From Alkaliflexus imshenetskii DSM 15055 (GTDB taxonomy: Bacteria > Bacteroidota > Bacteroidia > Bacteroidales > Marinilabiliaceae): DNA of 64,000 bases. Where the stretch lies: contig NZ_KI912105.1 of NCBI RefSeq assembly GCF_000517065.1, positions 2,242,820 to 2,306,819 of the forward strand, given 5' to 3'. Below the pieces are notes generated by a model. The model searched no databases, had not been told where the DNA came from, and worked only from the letters and a program-made list of their open reading frames with translations. Below, piece after piece: positions 8,170-16,494 of this stretch (position 1 is its first letter; the number at the start of each line of letters is the position of its first letter). A program made the translations under genes and the position numbers.

Positions 8170-11100
8170 TTAACTAAGTTCCATGGAAATCTCAGGTCGT
8201 TCTTCAAAGAATCTCACCAAATCGCTCGTTAGGTTTACCATCACCGAACGCGACAGGAGTCTGACGCTTTGGCGTTCATTCTCGTCATCATAAACCTGAA
8301 AACGCAGCACCACTTTGCCTTGGTTTTCCATGGTAACAAGTGCCAACTCAGTTACTATCTCTTCTGTTAGAACCTGAAGCGGTATGCGCAGGGTTAGGTT
8401 TTTTACCTGATTGTCCAAGACTTCACCCAAAGGGCTGATTTTATATATTTTAGCATCCAGCTCGTCGGGCTTGAATTTGCGACCTTGCACCTTACCTTTT
8501 ATCATAAGGTAGGCACCCATCTGCATATATTTTTCATAATCGAAAAAATCCTGACCAAAGAATGGAAACTCGAAAGATCCACTGTAATCTTCGAGAGTTA
8601 AAATTCCAAAGTCGCTGGCTTTCACTCTTGTTTTTCCTTGTCGCACTTTGGTTACCATACCACCCACCGTGAATTCCCGGTTGCGAAGAGAGTCCAGGTC
8701 GTTGAGTGCGCTCAACGGCAGGTTGCAGTAGTGCTTGAGCTCCAGCTTGTATTCATCGAGCGGGTGTGCCGAAAGGTACATGCCGATGAGTTCCTTTTCT
8801 TTTTCGAGCTTTTCGAGGGTTGAAAACTCAAGGCACTGCGGAGGCTCCGGTTTTTTCACCTCTACGGCCATCTCAACGGATCCAAATAGCGAGTTGTGAT
8901 TAGAGGCCTTATCAGCCTGAAAGCGGTTGCCATACCGAATGATACGTTCAATGAAGGAGCCTTCTTCTCCGGCAATGGTTGCAAAATATTGGGCTCTGTG
9001 TATTTTGCCCAGATTGTCGAACGCTCCGGCAGCAGCCAATGCTTCTACGGCTTTTTTGTTGACCGACTGAAGGTTGATACGCTCCACAAAATCGTAGATG
9101 GATTTAAAAGGCCCGTTTTTCTTCCGTTCATTAATGATTTCGATAACCACACCTTCGCCAACACCTTTGATGGCTGCCATTCCAAAACGGAGTGCGCCTT
9201 GTTTGTTTACCGTAAATTTCAGAAAACTCTCATTCACATCAGGGCCAAGCACTTCAATGCCCATGCGTCGGCACTCCTCCATGAAGGTCGTAATCTTTGT
9301 GATATCGTTGAGGTTGCGACTCAACACGCCAGCCATAAACTCAGCCGGATAGTGTGCCTTAAGATATCCTGTTTGATAAGCCAGATTGGCGTAGCATACC
9401 GAGTGCGATTTGTTAAAAGCATAGGAGGCAAATGCTTCCCAGTCTTTCCAAATTTTTTCGATGAGGATTTCCGGTTTTTTATTCAGCTCTTCACAGCTTT
9501 TTATAAAGTCCGGATTTTTTTTACAGCCCTCCTCAAATTTACTTTTGAGTTTGGCCATCTGCTCAATCTGTTTTTTACCCATTGCTTTACGCAGGGTGTC
9601 GGATTCGCCCCTTGTGAAGCCTCCCAGATGGCGCGAAAGAAGCATCACCTGCTCCTGGAAAACCGTAATTCCGTAAGTCTCTTTCAGATACGACTCCATT
9701 AAGGGGTGGTCGTATATAATCTCCTCCCTTCCATGTTTACGGGCCACATAATTGGGGATATATTCCATTGGCCCGGGACGATATAGTGCGTTCATTGCCA
9801 CCAGGTCTTCAAAACGGTTGGGCTGCAATTCACGCAGGTATTTTTTCATTCCAGCCGATTCAAACTGGAAGATGGCAGTGGTTTCACCGCGGCTAAAGAG
9901 TTGAAATGTTTTCTCGTCTTCGTATGAGATGGTGTCCAGATCAACTTTCTCATCTCTCGATATCTGAATTGCCTCCAATGTCTCTTTTATAATGGATAGG
10001 GTCTTCAGTCCCAGAAAGTCCATTTTTAAAAGACCGATGGATTCCACAAGGGTGCCTTCGTACTGAGTAACCAAAAGGCTGGCATCTTCACGTGGCGGCA
10101 TCAAAGGGATATGCTCGTCGAGAGGATCACGACCAATGAGCACCCCACAGGCATGCACGCCTGTCTGACGTATCGACCCTTCCAGATCGCAGGCTAGTTC
10201 CAGTGTTTTCAGCAGTACTTCGTCACCGTTTTGGCGTCCGTTGGCAATCTCTTCGGCAAAGATGGATAGTATCTCGTAACGTGACGCATCCTTATCTTTT
10301 TGTGCCGAACGGGCTTCGGCAAGCTTTTTCTCAATATGGTTCAGAGCAGAATCGAGTGAGCCATTTTCTTTTTCCAGTTTGATGACTTCGGCATAGGCAT
10401 TTGCCAGTTTGGTGCCAGGTTTTTCAGGTATTTTTTTCGAAATGCGATCAGTTTCGGAAAGTGGCAGCTTAAGAACCCTGCCCACATCTTTGATGGCCGA
10501 TTTGGCAGCCATGGTACCAAGGGTGCAGATGTGCGCCACCTTGTCGTGCCCGTACTTGTTAGCTACCCAGTTGAGCACTTGTTGTCGGCCATCGTCGTCA
10601 AAGTCGATGTCAACGTCGGGCATCGATATACGATCCGGATTGAGGAATCGCTCAAACAGAAGGTCGTACTTTATGGGATCCACACTGGTTATACCAACAC
10701 AATATGCCACTGCCGATCCGGCAGCGGAACCCCTGCCCGGACCTACAAGCACGCCCATTTCTCGGGCTGCGTTGATAAAGTCCTGCACAATAAGGAAGTA
10801 TCCAGGAAAACCCATTGTTTTAACGGTGTTGAGCTCAAAGTCGAGCCGCTCACGCACATTATCGGGTATCGGATCTCCGTATCTCTTTTTGGCCCCGTCG
10901 TAAGCAAGGTACTCCAGATAGTCTGCCTCAAGTTTTACCCGGAGTAGATGTTCATAATCTCCGCCAAGTTTTTTGTAGCGCTCTTCACCAAACTCTTGCA
11001 TCAGCTCTGCTTCAGAGAACTTTTCTTTGTACATATCCCACGTGGCAAACGTCTCTGGTATGGGAAATAGCGGCATAATGGGGGGTGAATCTATCTCATA

Positions 11101-11955
11101 GGCTTCAACTTTATCAGCTATCTCCTGTGTGTTTAGCAGGGCATCCGGAATGTCAGCAAAGAGGCGATTCATCTCTTCGGTAGTCTTAAACCACTCTTGG
11201 CGTGTATAGCGCATTCTTGAAGGGTCGTCCACATCTTTACCTGTGTTAAGGCAAATCATGATATCGTGGGCTTCGGCCATTTTTTCATCCGCAAAATGAA
11301 CGTCGTTGGCAGCCACTACTTTAACGCCCAGCTCTTTGGACAGCTCAATCAGTTTTTCGTTTACTTTCATCTGTTGGCTGTAGATTTCCTCACGGCTGCG
11401 AGGGTCTTCGGCCGGGTGACGCTGCAGCTCAAGGTAATAGTCGTCGCCAAAAATACTTTTGTACCATAGCACCGCATCTTTTGCACCCTGAATGTCGCCA
11501 TTCATTATTTTTCTGGGCACTTCCCCTCCCAGACAGGCCGATGTCACTATAAGTCCTTCGTGGTATTGGGCCAGCAAATTTTTATCTATACGTGGTCTGT
11601 AAAACAGACCCTGCACATTGGCAATTGACGTCAGTTTGAGCAGGTTTTTGTACCCTTTCTTGTTTTTTGCAAGCAATATAAGGTGACGACCTGAGCGGTC
11701 AAGTGTTTTATCACTTCTGTCGTGAATGGTACGTTCTGCCACGTATGCCTCAACGCCTACAATCGGTTTTACACCATTCTTTTTACAAGTGTCGAAAAAC
11801 TCTTTGATGCCGAGCATGGTGCCGTGGTCAGTTAATGCAATGGCTTTCATACCGTCGGCAGCAGCCTTTTTAACAAGGGCGCTCACGCTGGCCTGGCCAT
11901 CGAGAATAGAATATTGTGAGTGAACGTGTAGGTGTGTGAAGGGAATTAAAGACAT
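8170..11955 (-). CDS. dnaE: DNA polymerase III alpha subunit
   Basis: This 1261-residue replicative polymerase starts with a PHP domain (HLHVHSQYSILDG, then IALTDHGTMLGIKEFF). It continues through the Pol III palm, with GPGRGSAAGSAVAYC and the catalytic aspartates in MPDVDIDFDDDGRQQ, and the fingers/thumb region (HACGVLIGRDPL, ETTAIFQFESAGMKKYL, YGITVFQEQVMLL). The tandem helix-hairpin-helix follows (IKGVGEGVVIEIINER). The C-terminus has an OB-fold (REFTVGGMVTKVRQGKTR) and a tail lacking any exonuclease insertion, so proofreading must come from a separate epsilon protein. It is of DnaE1 type and fully intact. The ATG at 11955 gives MSLIPFTHLHVHS, a standard start. Confidence 0.96.
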   Translation of the reverse strand: MSLIPFTHLHVHSQYSILDGQASVSALVKKAAADGMKAIALTDHGTMLGIKEFFDTCKKNGVKPIVGVEAYVAERTIHDRSDKTLDRSGRHLILLAKNKKGYKNLLKLTSIANVQGLFYRPRIDKNLLAQYHEGLIVTSACLGGEVPRKIMNGDIQGAKDAVLWYKSIFGDDYYLELQRHPAEDPRSREEIYSQQMKVNEKLIELSKELGVKVVAANDVHFADEKMAEAHDIMICLNTGKDVDDPSRMRYTRQEWFKTTEEMNRLFADIPDALLNTQEIADKVEAYEIDSPPIMPLFPIPETFATWDMYKEKFSEAELMQEFGEERYKKLGGDYEHLLRVKLEADYLEYLAYDGAKKRYGDPIPDNVRERLDFELNTVKTMGFPGYFLIVQDFINAAREMGVLVGPGRGSAAGSAVAYCVGITSVDPIKYDLLFERFLNPDRISMPDVDIDFDDDGRQQVLNWVANKYGHDKVAHICTLGTMAAKSAIKDVGRVLKLPLSETDRISKKIPEKPGTKLANAYAEVIKLEKENGSLDSALNHIEKKLAEARSAQKDKDASRYEILSIFAEEIANGRQNGDEVLLKTLELACDLEGSIRQTGVHACGVLIGRDPLDEHIPLMPPREDASLLVTQYEGTLVESIGLLKMDFLGLKTLSIIKETLEAIQISRDEKVDLDTISYEDEKTFQLFSRGETTAIFQFESAGMKKYLRELQPNRFEDLVAMNALYRPGPMEYIPNYVARKHGREEIIYDHPLMESYLKETYGITVFQEQVMLLSRHLGGFTRGESDTLRKAMGKKQIEQMAKLKSKFEEGCKKNPDFIKSCEELNKKPEILIEKIWKDWEAFASYAFNKSHSVCYANLAYQTGYLKAHYPAEFMAGVLSRNLNDITKITTFMEECRRMGIEVLGPDVNESFLKFTVNKQGALRFGMAAIKGVGEGVVIEIINERKKNGPFKSIYDFVERINLQSVNKKAVEALAAAGAFDNLGKIHRAQYFATIAGEEGSFIERIIRYGNRFQADKASNHNSLFGSVEMAVEVKKPEPPQCLEFSTLEKLEKEKELIGMYLSAHPLDEYKLELKHYCNLPLSALNDLDSLRNREFTVGGMVTKVRQGKTRVKASDFGILTLEDYSGSFEFPFFGQDFFDYEKYMQMGAYLMIKGKVQGRKFKPDELDAKIYKISPLGEVLDNQVKNLTLRIPLQVLTEEIVTELALVTMENQGKVVLRFQVYDDENERQSVRLLSRSVMVNLTSDLVRFFEERPEISMELS

Positions 11956-12000
11956 AAGCCAAACTGTTTCAAAATTTCCACCGATGGGATAACTATTCTA

Positions 12001-12008
12001 CAAATGTA
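12001..12008 (-). promoter_or_regulatory. Candidate -7 promoter element for dnaE
   Basis: On the minus strand this reads TACATTTG, an exact TAnnTTTG match 46 nt upstream of the dnaE start. A TTTG occurs further upstream (12036-12033 on the minus strand) but with a 24-nt spacer, longer than the usual 19-21, so the -33 half is doubtful. Confidence 0.4.
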
Positions 12009-12347
12009 TAAAAAGGAACAGAGAGGTAACAGCAAAATGAATAGATTGGTTTAGGGTAAGTAATGTGAGCATTGTAAACCAGACAGATAATAATGCATTC
12101 TTATTTTCTCATTCAGTTCCCCGTAATAATGATGATATGAGGTTCGATTTTGGACAATATAGTATCTGAAAAAATGTAAAATCAAGTGTGATATTGGAAA
12201 TCGGTATTATCTACTTTAACGATGTGGTAATTACGATGATTGGTTTAGGTGTTGAAAAACAGTGATTTATTGTTGATGCGTTTCTGGTCGCTCGTCTTAC
12301 CTGTTTTTTCGCATCAGTCACGTTAAATATAAAATCTCATAAGGAAG

Positions 12348-12391
12348 TGATTGAATCGTATTTGTCTGTGAGGCTGATTGAATCTAATTTG
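12348..12391 (+). repeat. 17-bp direct repeat pair, candidate operator of the mannan operon
   Basis: TGATTGAATCGTATTTG (12348-12364) and TGATTGAATCTAATTTG (12375-12391) match at 15 of 17 positions with a 27-bp period. They sit about 80-120 bp before the first reading frame of the mannan cluster. Direct repeats in this position are typical of binding sites for dimeric or head-to-tail regulators such as AraC-type or hybrid two-component proteins. The regulator is not encoded nearby. Confidence 0.45.
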
Positions 12392-12467
12392 CAACATGAA
12401 AATTGTTTTCGGAATATTCTCCGGACTATTTGTGTAACACCCTTATAATGAAGCAAAAAAATCTGAT

Positions 12468-12683
12468 ATGAAAAAGAGTCTGTTATTAGGTTTGGTATTT
12501 GTTTTGGGCTTTTGTAATGTTATGTCACAGAAGTTTGAAGGTATTGCACTAACCCCTCCAATGGGTTGGAACAGCTGGAACAAATTTCAGTGCGATATCA
12601 ACGAGCATCTCATTCGCGAAATTGCTGATGCAATGGTATCCTCCGGAATGAGAAATGCCGAAGACTCCCCTTACTCCGGTTAA
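12468..12683 (+). pseudogene. Remnant of a GH27 alpha-galactosidase (first ~60 residues only)
   Basis: The frame encodes 71 residues: a signal peptide (MKKSLLLGLVFVLGFCNVMS) followed by the highly conserved N-terminus of GH27 alpha-galactosidases (ALTPPMGWNSWNKFQCDINE, then LIREIADAMVSSGM). Intact family members are about 400 residues or longer and continue with the D-A-G-Y-x-Y-(V/I)-N-I-D-D strand. Here the sequence instead becomes RNAEDSPYSG and stops. No further GH27 sequence is found before the next gene at 12741. This is therefore a gene truncated by an internal deletion, not a small functional protein. Alpha-galactosidase would remove galactose side chains from galactomannan, which fits its position at the head of the mannan operon. 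Confidence 0.75.
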
Positions 12684-12740
12684 GTAAGTTTACCAGATGT
12701 TTCATCCAAAATAATAAACATAACATCAATCGATACAACT

Positions 12741-13856
12741 ATGAAAATAGCATACATTATACTTTCGTTTTCTATACTCTTTTCTGCCGCATGTGCTCAC
12801 AAGTCTGTTCAAGCGAAAGAGTCAGAAAAATCTTCTGCCGATGTGCTTTTTGAAAATCTTAAGGCCTTAGTTGGTAAAGCCACTCTTTTTGGGCACCAGG
12901 ATGACCTGGCTTATGGCATTGGCTGGAAATACGTTGAAGGAGAATCTGATGTGAAACGCACTGCCGGAGACTATCCGGCTCTGTTTGGCTGGGAACTTGG
13001 TGGCATTGAACTTGGAAATCCGGTGAATTTGGATAGCGTCCCTTTTCATAAAATGAGAGAATTTGCCGTTTGGGTTCACCAAAATGGCGGTGTCAACACC
13101 TTTAGCTGGCATCCCTTTTCGGCAGTTGATGAGTCAAAAAGTTCGTGGGTAGTTGATGAGGTGGTTGTGCGTCACATTCTGCCCGGTGGTTCGCACCATG
13201 AGGTTTTTATCAGACATCTGGATAAGTTGGTAGGTTTCTTCAAAGAACTAAAAACTGATGATGACGAAATGGTACCGTTCATCTTCCGCCCCTGGCATGA
13301 GATGGATGGTGGCTGGTTTTGGTGGGGCGTGGATTTAACAACTCCGGAGGAGATGATTGCACTTTTTCGCTTCACCATTGAGTACATGCACGAAAGTGGC
13401 ATCACCAACTTTTTGGTGGCCTACTCCCCCGACCGCCACTTTAACAATGAGGCAGAATACCTTACCTGGTATCCCGGCGACGATATGGTAGATGTGATTG
13501 GTGTGGACAATTATTACGATATGCGCAGTGGAGAGCAGGGTTTTCAGGATGCCATCCGCAAACTGGAAATTGTGACACGGTACGCCGAAAAAACCGGTAA
13601 AGTTGCTGCTTTTACCGAGACAGGTCTTGATCGTATCCCTGATGCAAATTGGTACACTTCGAAATTGGGAGCTGCCCTAAATGCCAACGAATGGACGCGC
13701 AAAATTGTCTATGCTATGGTATGGCGCAATCATGACCTGACTCACTTTTATGTGCCATATCCAGAACACCCTGCTGCCAACGATTTTCGTTCCTTTCTCA
13801 ATCAAGACCATATATTGTTACTTAGCGACTGGAACAACTATTTGGGTAACAAATGA
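12741..13856 (+). CDS. GH26 endo-beta-1,4-mannanase / mannobiohydrolase, lipoprotein
   Basis: This 371-residue protein has a lipoprotein signal with lipobox FSAAC (Cys18), so it is anchored in the envelope. The GH26 catalytic domain fills the rest. Glu187 in FRPWHEMDGGWFWWG is the acid/base and Glu293 in AAFTETGLD is the nucleophile. Other conserved elements are GHQDDLAYGIGW near the N-terminus and DVIGVDNYYDM. GH26 enzymes cut internal beta-1,4-mannosidic bonds or release mannobiose; the close linkage to the mannobiose-processing genes suggests the mannobiose-releasing role. Its stop codon overlaps the ATG of an upstream alternative start of the phosphorylase gene. A second GH26 lies at 42224. 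Confidence 0.92.
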   Translation: MKIAYIILSFSILFSAACAHKSVQAKESEKSSADVLFENLKALVGKATLFGHQDDLAYGIGWKYVEGESDVKRTAGDYPALFGWELGGIELGNPVNLDSVPFHKMREFAVWVHQNGGVNTFSWHPFSAVDESKSSWVVDEVVVRHILPGGSHHEVFIRHLDKLVGFFKELKTDDDEMVPFIFRPWHEMDGGWFWWGVDLTTPEEMIALFRFTIEYMHESGITNFLVAYSPDRHFNNEAEYLTWYPGDDMVDVIGVDNYYDMRSGEQGFQDAIRKLEIVTRYAEKTGKVAAFTETGLDRIPDANWYTSKLGAALNANEWTRKIVYAMVWRNHDLTHFYVPYPEHPAANDFRSFLNQDHILLLSDWNNYLGNK

Positions 13857-13882
13857 TCAACACTTATAAACAGACAGATAAA

Positions 13883-15061
13883 ATGCAACAAGATTTATTT
13901 ACATCACGTTTTAACCGGATTAGGGCTGCTCATGAATCACTTTTGCTGCGACCCAACGAGGAACTTTTTAGCACAAACGGCATATATAGCAGGTTTAAGT
14001 ATCCCATTCTTACCCGTGAGCACATACCGCTTCATTGGCGCTTCGATATGAATCCGGATTCCAACCCGCGTTTTATGGAGCGTATCGGCTTCAATGCTAC
14101 ATTTAACTCAGGAGCCATTAAGTGGAATGGTAAATATCTGCTGGCCGTGAGGGTAGAGGGCAACGACCGCAAATCGTTTTTTGCAATAGCTGAGAGTCCC
14201 AATGGAATAGATAATTTCCGGTTTTGGGACAGGCCAATTACACTGCCAGAGACTGACAAGCCGGACACCAATGTGTATGACATGCGTTTGACACGCCACG
14301 ATGACGGGTTTATTTATGGCGTATTCTGTACCGAACGCAAAGATCCAAATGCCCCCGATGGCGACACCAGTAGCGCTGTAGCCGCTGCAGGCATAGCGCG
14401 AACAAAAGATTTAATCAATTGGGAGAGATTACCTGATTTGATTTCCACTACCGGACAACAGCGCAATGTGGTGTTGTTCCCTCATCTTATCGATGGAAAA
14501 TATGCCTTTTATACCCGCCCGCAGGATGGTTTTATCGATACAGGCAAAGGTGGTGGTGTAGGCTTTGGATTGTCTGACTCAATCAACAATCCGGAGGTTA
14601 AAGAGGAGGTAATTGTGGATCCGAAAATTTACCATACCATTTTTGAAGTTAAAAATGGACTGGGACCTGCTCCCATCCGCACTGAAAAAGGGTGGTTGCA
14701 ACTTGCGCATGGCGTGCGTAACACGGCTGCCGGACTGCGTTACACGCTCTATCTGTTTATGACCGACCTCGAGAAACCATGGATTGTCACACATAAACCC
14801 AACGGGCATTTCATTGCACCACTTCAGGAGGAGCGTGTGGGTGATGTTTCAAATGTGGTATTTTCAAACGGTTGGATCGAAGATGAAGACGGAAAGGTAT
14901 TCATTTACTATGCCTCATCTGACACTCGAATGCATGTGGCCGTTTCAACCAAAGAGCAGTTGGTCGATTACTGCATCAATTCGCCTCAGGACAAGTTGCG
15001 CTCGGCTGCTTCGGTGCAAACCATCAATCAATTAATTGATAACAACAAGAAGTTTATGTAA
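13883..15061 (+). CDS. GH130 4-O-beta-D-mannosyl-D-glucose phosphorylase
   Basis: This 392-residue protein begins MQQDLFTSRFNRIRAAHESL. An in-frame ATG at 13853, overlapping the GH26 stop, would add ten residues not expected from the family. The five-bladed propeller of GH130 is clear: PNEELFSTNGIYSRFKYPIL, RIGFNATFNSGAIKWNGKYL, RVEGNDRKSFFAIAESPNGI, NVYDMRLTRHDDGFIYG (carrying the catalytic Asp) and GPAPIRTEKGWLQLAHGVR. These match subfamily 1 (mannosylglucose phosphorylase), which converts beta-mannosyl-(1,4)-glucose and phosphate into alpha-mannose-1-phosphate and glucose in the cytoplasm. The gene is followed by the 2-epimerase that makes its substrate. The absence of a signal peptide agrees with a cytoplasmic role. 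Confidence 0.92.
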   Translation: MQQDLFTSRFNRIRAAHESLLLRPNEELFSTNGIYSRFKYPILTREHIPLHWRFDMNPDSNPRFMERIGFNATFNSGAIKWNGKYLLAVRVEGNDRKSFFAIAESPNGIDNFRFWDRPITLPETDKPDTNVYDMRLTRHDDGFIYGVFCTERKDPNAPDGDTSSAVAAAGIARTKDLINWERLPDLISTTGQQRNVVLFPHLIDGKYAFYTRPQDGFIDTGKGGGVGFGLSDSINNPEVKEEVIVDPKIYHTIFEVKNGLGPAPIRTEKGWLQLAHGVRNTAAGLRYTLYLFMTDLEKPWIVTHKPNGHFIAPLQEERVGDVSNVVFSNGWIEDEDGKVFIYYASSDTRMHVAVSTKEQLVDYCINSPQDKLRSAASVQTINQLIDNNKKFM

Positions 15062-15176
15062 TCGTAAATCTGAAAGTCTCTCTTTAATAATGAATTGTAA
15101 GGGTGATCGTCTAAGGGTTGTTTTTGACTTTCATCGCAATGCAGATACTTTCTCAATTATAATTTTGAAGTCACAA

Positions 15177-16397
15177 ATGGAGCAGTTGAAAAGTTTATAC
15201 AGAGATGAGTTGATGGCCGAGTATGAGAACATCCTTCAGTTTTGGATGGATAAGACCATTGATGACGCGCATGGTGGTTTTTTCGGCGAGGTCGACAATT
15301 ACGGAAACCCTTTGCCCGAGGCCGCTAAGGGCATAGTTCTCAATACACGTATCTTATGGACGTTTGCTTCGGCATACAATTTTCTGGGCAAAAATGCCTA
15401 TCTCGAAGTTGCGCATCGTGCCTATCGGTATATAACAACGCATTTTTGGGATAAGGCGCACAAAGGACTTTTCTGGAGCGTGACACATAAAGGCGAGGTG
15501 CTTGACGGACGCAAGCAGATTTATGCCCAGGGCTTTGGTATTTACGGCTTCTCAGAGTATTTCCGTGCCACAGGAAACAGTGAAAGTCTAGATTATGCCA
15601 TCCAACTTTTTGAACTGATTGAGCAACATAGTTACGATCAGCAATATGGCGGATATCTTGAAGCTCTCTCACAAAACTGGACACCTCTGAATGACATGCG
15701 CCTGAGTGCTAAGGATGCCAACGAGCCCAAATCGATGAACACGCATTTGCACATCATTGAACCTTATACAAATCTCTTCCGGGTATGGCCAAATGACAGG
15801 CTTCGTGATGCCATGCATAGGCTCGTACGTATTTTTTTGGATAGGATTATCAATCAGGACACTGCTCACTTCAACCTGTTTTTTGATATGGAGTGGCGCG
15901 TTAAGTCGTCTGTGATTTCTTATGGTCACGACATTGAAGGCGCATGGCTTTTATGTGAAGCGGCCGAGATGCTTAATGACAAGGGCTTGATTCAGGAAGT
16001 TGAATCAATAGCCGTGCGAATGACGGACGTAACGATTGCCGAAGGGCTTGCGCCTGACAGGTCGCTCTATTATGAGTTGGATGAGAAAACCGGGCATATT
16101 GATAAAGACAGGCACTGGTGGGTACAGGCCGAAGCGATGGTCGGGTTTGTCAATGCTTTTCAAATAACAGGTAACGATGCCTATTTGAAGCAGATGGATA
16201 CGATGTGGAATTTCATAAAGGATAATCACATCGACCGAAAAAATGGTGAATGGTTTTTGCGTATCCACAACAATGGCTGCTCTTCCGAATCTGACCCAAA
16301 AGCTGGCTTCTGGAAATGTCCCTATCATAACAGCAGAGCTTTGATGGAAACATATATGAGGTTAAGTAAAGTGTCAACGGCAGTAGCTGTTAAGTAG
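15177..16397 (+). CDS. Cellobiose/mannobiose 2-epimerase (AGE family)
   Basis: With the ATG at 15177 the protein is 406 residues (MEQLKSLYRDELMAEYENIL), the normal size. A frame open from 15036 overlaps the phosphorylase gene and adds 47 residues unlike the family. The (alpha/alpha)6 barrel carries family motifs: DDAHGGFFGEVDNYGN, KGIVLNTRILWTFASAYN, GFGIYGFSEYFRATG, NTHLHIIEPYTNLFRVW, SYGHDIEGAWLLCEAAEML (catalytic His) and DRHWWVQAEAMVGFVNA. The enzyme epimerises the reducing-end sugar of beta-1,4 disaccharides, turning mannobiose into mannosylglucose, the substrate of the GH130 neighbour. GH26, GH130, epimerase and symporter in this order reproduce the Bacteroides mannan pathway. Confidence 0.92.
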   Translation: MEQLKSLYRDELMAEYENILQFWMDKTIDDAHGGFFGEVDNYGNPLPEAAKGIVLNTRILWTFASAYNFLGKNAYLEVAHRAYRYITTHFWDKAHKGLFWSVTHKGEVLDGRKQIYAQGFGIYGFSEYFRATGNSESLDYAIQLFELIEQHSYDQQYGGYLEALSQNWTPLNDMRLSAKDANEPKSMNTHLHIIEPYTNLFRVWPNDRLRDAMHRLVRIFLDRIINQDTAHFNLFFDMEWRVKSSVISYGHDIEGAWLLCEAAEMLNDKGLIQEVESIAVRMTDVTIAEGLAPDRSLYYELDEKTGHIDKDRHWWVQAEAMVGFVNAFQITGNDAYLKQMDTMWNFIKDNHIDRKNGEWFLRIHNNGCSSESDPKAGFWKCPYHNSRALMETYMRLSKVSTAVAVK

Positions 16398-16494
16398 CAA
16401 AATTTGCTATCAGCATAAAATGCTTTCATTAAATTAATTGTTTTAAACTATATACAAAAAGCTCAATTAGTTAACCAAATTTTAAATCTGTGAA

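Larger units (their letters stand above)
11956..12467. other. 512-nt divergent intergenic region (dnaE / mannan operon)
   Basis: No gene is seen. Next to dnaE is a minus-strand -7 match (12001-12008). In front of the mannan operon is a pair of near-identical 17-bp direct repeats (12348-12364 and 12375-12391), the second running into a TAATTTG sequence resembling a -7 element. The middle is AT-rich with no stable hairpin noticed. Confidence 0.5.

Noticed and set aside
8896-9702. A 268-residue open frame on the plus strand inside dnaE
   Set aside because: It is entirely antisense to the conserved DnaE catalytic region, has no recognisable domain and reflects codon bias of the real gene.
12468-12683. 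A genuine small secreted peptide gene
   Set aside because: The sequence is too close to the N-terminus of GH27 enzymes and ends abruptly within a conserved strand, so a truncated gene explains it better.
13853-13882. Upstream start (ATG 13853) of the GH130 gene overlapping the GH26 stop
   Set aside because: It would add ten residues lacking similarity to the family; the ATG at 13883 gives the expected length, although the overlap arrangement cannot be fully excluded.
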